Below are positions 61,552 through 64,000 of a stretch of 64,000 nucleotides of DNA, piece after piece. Under the pieces are notes generated by a model. It saw nothing but the letters and a program-made list of their open reading frames with translations. It made no database searches and was not told the origin of the DNA. Location of the stretch: assembly GCF_002845275.2 (NCBI RefSeq), contig NZ_CP088149.1:2538501-2602500 (forward strand), read 5' to 3'. The DNA comes from Pseudomonas sp. S06B 330 (lineage in GTDB: Bacteria; Pseudomonadota; Gammaproteobacteria; Pseudomonadales; Pseudomonadaceae). Made by a program: the position numbers and the translations under genes. How positions within the stretch are numbered: the stretch's first letter is position 1; every line of letters starts with the position of its first letter.

Positions 61552-61601
61552 CTGACACTTGCACCGAACCCGCCCTGGAGGCGGGTTCTTTCTCTCTCTC
61601 C
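61542..61601 (+). terminator. Attenuator of ilvA (terminator with competing antiterminator)
   Basis: The terminator stem is GAACCCGCC (61566-61574) pairing with GGCGGGTTC (61580-61588), loop CTGGA, followed by TTTCTCTCTCTC. GGCGGG at 61542-61547, in the last leader codons, can pair with the same CCCGCC (61569-61574) and would block the terminator. A ribosome reaching the leader stop covers 61542-61547 and lets the terminator form; one stalled at Ile12/13 leaves it free. Confidence 0.75.
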
Positions 61602-61630
61602 TGGGCACTTTAAAAAACCAGGAGTCACTG

Positions 61631-63193
61631 ATGACCAGCCTTGCCGTTAGCCCTCGCACACCGTCCGCGTCGCTGAATCTGCTGTCCGATTACGTGCGGC
61701 GCATTCTTGCTGCTCCGGTGTACGACTTGGCCATCGAGACGCCCCTGCAACGAGCCCCAGCGTTGTCCGCAACGTTGGGCAATCAGGTGCTGCTCAAGCG
61801 TGAAGACCTGCAACCGACGTTCTCGTTCAAGATTCGCGGCGCGTATAACCGGCTCAGCCGCCTGAGCCCGGCGCAGCGCGCGCGTGGGGTGATCACCGCA
61901 TCGGCCGGCAACCATGCCCAAGGCGTGGCACTGGCCGCTCGGGAGCTGGGCATGCGCGCAACGATCGTCATGCCGACCACAACCCCAGAATTGAAAGTGA
62001 ACGGGGTGCGTTCGCGCGGTGGTGAAGTGGTGCTGCACGGTGACAGTTTTCCGCATGCCTTAGCCCATGCGCTGAAATTGGCCGACAGCGAAGGCGCAAC
62101 CTTTGTCCCGCCCTTTGACGACCCGGATGTGATCGCCGGTCAAGGCACCGTGGCCATGGAAATCCTGCGCCAACAACCCGGTGCACTGGACGCGATCTTC
62201 GTTCCGGTTGGCGGCGGTGGCTTGATCGCGGGCATCGCGGCCTACGTCAAGTACCTGCGCCCGGAGGTGAAAGTGATTGGTGTCGAACCCCAGGATTCCA
62301 ATTGCCTGCAGGTCGCGATGCAGGCCGCAGAGCGGGTGGTCCTGCCACAGGTCGGCAGCTTTGCCGAGGGCGTGGCGGTGGCGCAAATCGGCGCCCATTG
62401 CTTCGAGGTGTGCCGACACTTTGTCGACGAGGTCATCACGGTCAGCAATGACGAGCTGTGCGCGGCAATCAAGGATATTTACGACGATACTCGCTCGATC
62501 ACTGAGCCGTCCGGGGCCTTGGCGGTAGCTGGGATCAAGAAGTACGTTGCCCGTGAGAACGCCCGTGGCCAGACCCTGGTGGCGATCGACTCGGGGGCCA
62601 ACGTCAACTTCGATCGCCTGCGCCATGTCGCCGAACGTGCCGAGTTGGGTGAGCAGCGCGAAGCGATCATCGCTGTGACCATCCCCGAGCAACCCGGCAG
62701 TTTCCGTGCTTTTTGCCAGGCCCTGGGCAAGCGCCAGATCACCGAGTTCAATTACCGCTATTACCCTGACAAGGAAGCCCGTCTGTTCGTTGGCGTGCAG
62801 ACCCACCCGCAACACGACCCGCGCGACCAATTGTTGGCCAGCCTGCGTGCACAGGGCTACAACGTGCTCGACCTGACCGACAATGAACTGGCCAAGTTGC
62901 ACGTGCGTCACACGGTGGGTGGGCATGCCGGGCCGGGTGCCGATGAGCGCGTACTGCGCTTCGAGTTTCCTGAGCGACCGGGCGCCTTGCTGGGGTTCCT
63001 TGAGCGTCTGGGCAAGCGCTGGAACATTAGTTTGTTCCACTACCGCAACCATGGCGCAGCTGAAGCGCGGGTGTTCGCTGCGCTGGAGGTACCGCCTGAG
63101 GAACAAGACGGTTTACCTGCTGCGCTCGATGCCATGGGGTACCGCTACTGGGATGAAACCGATAATCCAGCCTATCGGCTGTTCCTTGGCTGA
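61631..63193 (+). CDS. ilvA: Biosynthetic threonine dehydratase
   Basis: A 520-residue PLP enzyme converting threonine to 2-oxobutanoate, the first step of isoleucine synthesis. The PLP lysine is K67 (FSFKIRGAYN), the phosphate loop VGGGGLIAG, and the serine-binding SAGNHAQG is present. The C-terminal part (about 335-520) has two ACT-like domains for isoleucine feedback (IPEQPGSFRAFCQALG; FPERPGALLGFLERLG). The ATG at 61631 follows AGGAGT. The upstream leader and attenuator imply control by isoleucine supply as well. Confidence 0.93.
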   Translation: MTSLAVSPRTPSASLNLLSDYVRRILAAPVYDLAIETPLQRAPALSATLGNQVLLKREDLQPTFSFKIRGAYNRLSRLSPAQRARGVITASAGNHAQGVALAARELGMRATIVMPTTTPELKVNGVRSRGGEVVLHGDSFPHALAHALKLADSEGATFVPPFDDPDVIAGQGTVAMEILRQQPGALDAIFVPVGGGGLIAGIAAYVKYLRPEVKVIGVEPQDSNCLQVAMQAAERVVLPQVGSFAEGVAVAQIGAHCFEVCRHFVDEVITVSNDELCAAIKDIYDDTRSITEPSGALAVAGIKKYVARENARGQTLVAIDSGANVNFDRLRHVAERAELGEQREAIIAVTIPEQPGSFRAFCQALGKRQITEFNYRYYPDKEARLFVGVQTHPQHDPRDQLLASLRAQGYNVLDLTDNELAKLHVRHTVGGHAGPGADERVLRFEFPERPGALLGFLERLGKRWNISLFHYRNHGAAEARVFAALEVPPEEQDGLPAALDAMGYRYWDETDNPAYRLFLG

Positions 63194-63275
63194 GTAAGCA
63201 TTGCCCCAGATCAACACGCGGCAGGGCCTATAGGCGGATCCTCAAGGCAATGGAATATTGCATGAGGATTTCGCC

Positions 63276-64000
63276 ATGAGCAGCACGTTCTTCATCCCTG
63301 CCGTCAACATCATGGGCATTGATTGCCTTGACGAGGCGATGGCCGCCATTGCCGGCTATGGATTGCGCAAGGCACTGATCGTTACTGACACCGGACTAGT
63401 CAAGGCCGGTGTCGCCGAGCGTATTGCCGAACAGCTGGCCATGCGCGACATTGATTCGTCGATATTTGACGGGGCTAAAGCCAACCCCAGTATCGCCAAC
63501 GTTGAACAAGGCCTGGCGCAGTTGCAGCGCGAGCGCTGCGATTGCGTGATTTCCCTGGGCGGTGGCTCGCCGCATGATTGCGCCAAGGGCATTGCCCTGT
63601 GCGCCACCAATGGCGGCAAAATCAGTGATTATGAAGGCGTTGACCGTTCGGCCAAGCCGCAACTGCCGTTGATTGCCATCAACACCACCGCTGGCACTGC
63701 CAGTGAAATGACCCGTTTCTGCATCATCACCGACGAGGCGCGCCATGTGAAAATGGCCATTGTCGACCGCAACGTCACGCCGCTGCTGTCGGTCAACGAC
63801 CCGGCGTTGATGGCCGGGATGCCTAAAGGGTTGACCGCCGCCACCGGCATGGATGCCCTGACCCACGCCATTGAAGCCTACGTGTCGACGGCTGCCACAC
63901 CGATCACCGATGCCTGCGCCATCAAGGCGATGGAGCTGATCAGCGAAAACCTGCGTCAGGCGGTGGCCCAAGGCAGTGATTTGCAGGCACGAGAGAACAT
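63276..64000 (+). CDS. Iron-dependent alcohol dehydrogenase, YiaY-like (cut at the window end)
   Basis: The first 241 codons of a group III metal-dependent alcohol dehydrogenase. It starts [14 protein letters not shown], has the NAD-binding [13 protein letters not shown], the [14 protein letters not shown] segment and the iron-binding D/H pattern [12 protein letters not shown]. This is very close to E. coli YiaY. ATG 63276 follows AGGA. The reading frame is open to the window edge; the rest of the gene (about 140 residues expected) is outside. Confidence 0.9.
   Translation, partial: MSSTFFIPAVNIMGIDCLDEAMAAIAGYGLRKALIVTDTGLVKAGVAERIAEQLAMRDIDSSIFDGAKANPSIANVEQGLAQLQRERCDCVISLGGGSPHDCAKGIALCATNGGKISDYEGVDRSAKPQLPLIAINTTAGTASEMTRFCIITDEARHVKMAIVDRNVTPLLSVNDPALMAGMPKGLTAATGMDALTHAIEAYVSTAATPITDACAIKAMELISENLRQAVAQGSDLQAREN

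Overview
The window looks like a chromosome segment of a fluorescent-lineage Pseudomonas. The base composition is G+C-rich throughout, Pseudomonas-type REP/REPIN repeats are present, and the order narX-narL-dnr / narK1-narK2-narGHJI-PPIase-moaA is the one known from denitrifying pseudomonads. No tRNA, rRNA, CRISPR array or prophage is visible. The species is not determined.

Layout. (1) 1-0.9 kb: an AT-richer Sel1-repeat gene, probably cut by the window edge. (2) 1.0-19.1 kb: an anaerobic block. It holds a Dnr-type regulator and the NarXL two-component system on the minus strand. Facing it is the operon narK1K2GHJI with a parvulin and moaA, driven from an intergenic region with a NarL-type 7-2-7 site and an Anr/Dnr box. 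The class III ribonucleotide reductase genes follow, with the glycyl-radical domain encoded as a separate 55-residue protein between nrdD and nrdG. (3) 19.1-22.4 kb: a four-gene FtrABCD-type ferrous iron uptake operon with a Fur-box-like site. (4) 22.5-28.1 kb: small proteins, a 141-bp MITE-like palindrome that supplies the end of a DUF1835-type gene, and a two-gene unit of an unknown 498-residue protein plus a MocR-like regulator lacking the PLP lysine. (5) 28.2-37.4 kb: a FAN1-like nuclease with an XPD/DinG-like helicase, phosphoglucomutase, pirin and a UvrD-like helicase with a FliH-like GxxxG stretch. (6) 37.5-39.2 kb: an orphan cbb3 oxidase subunit CcoN with a small membrane partner. (7) 39.6-45.0 kb: a probable biosynthetic operon (PLP decarboxylase fused to an acyl carrier protein, AMP-forming ligase, alpha/beta hydrolase, Rpe-like epimerase) followed by an OhrR-like MarR regulator. 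(8) 45.1-52.3 kb: mobA and an RND efflux pump with a divergent two-component system. (9) 52.2-59.9 kb: a broken diguanylate cyclase remnant and a wecB-nfrB-nfrA-DUF4434 surface-glycan operon, homologous to the phage N4 receptor system. (10) 60.0-64.0 kb: a LysR regulator with a divergent PACE transporter, ilvA behind a leader peptide and attenuator, and the start of an iron-dependent alcohol dehydrogenase.

How the parts work together. The 1-19 kb block supports anaerobic life on nitrate: sensing (NarX/NarL, Dnr), transport (NarK1/K2), reduction (NarGHI with chaperone NarJ), molybdopterin supply (moaA, with mobA further on) and oxygen-independent dNTP synthesis (NrdD plus the detached radical subunit, activated by NrdG). 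The narK1 and nrdD promoters share the same geometry: an FNR-type box, 22 bp, then TAGTCT. The nrdD promoter also carries two NrdR-type boxes. The Nfr operon carries a MshEN (c-di-GMP-binding) domain on its glycosyltransferase, and its neighbour is a diguanylate cyclase gene whose GGDEF-type motif is cut by a stop codon.
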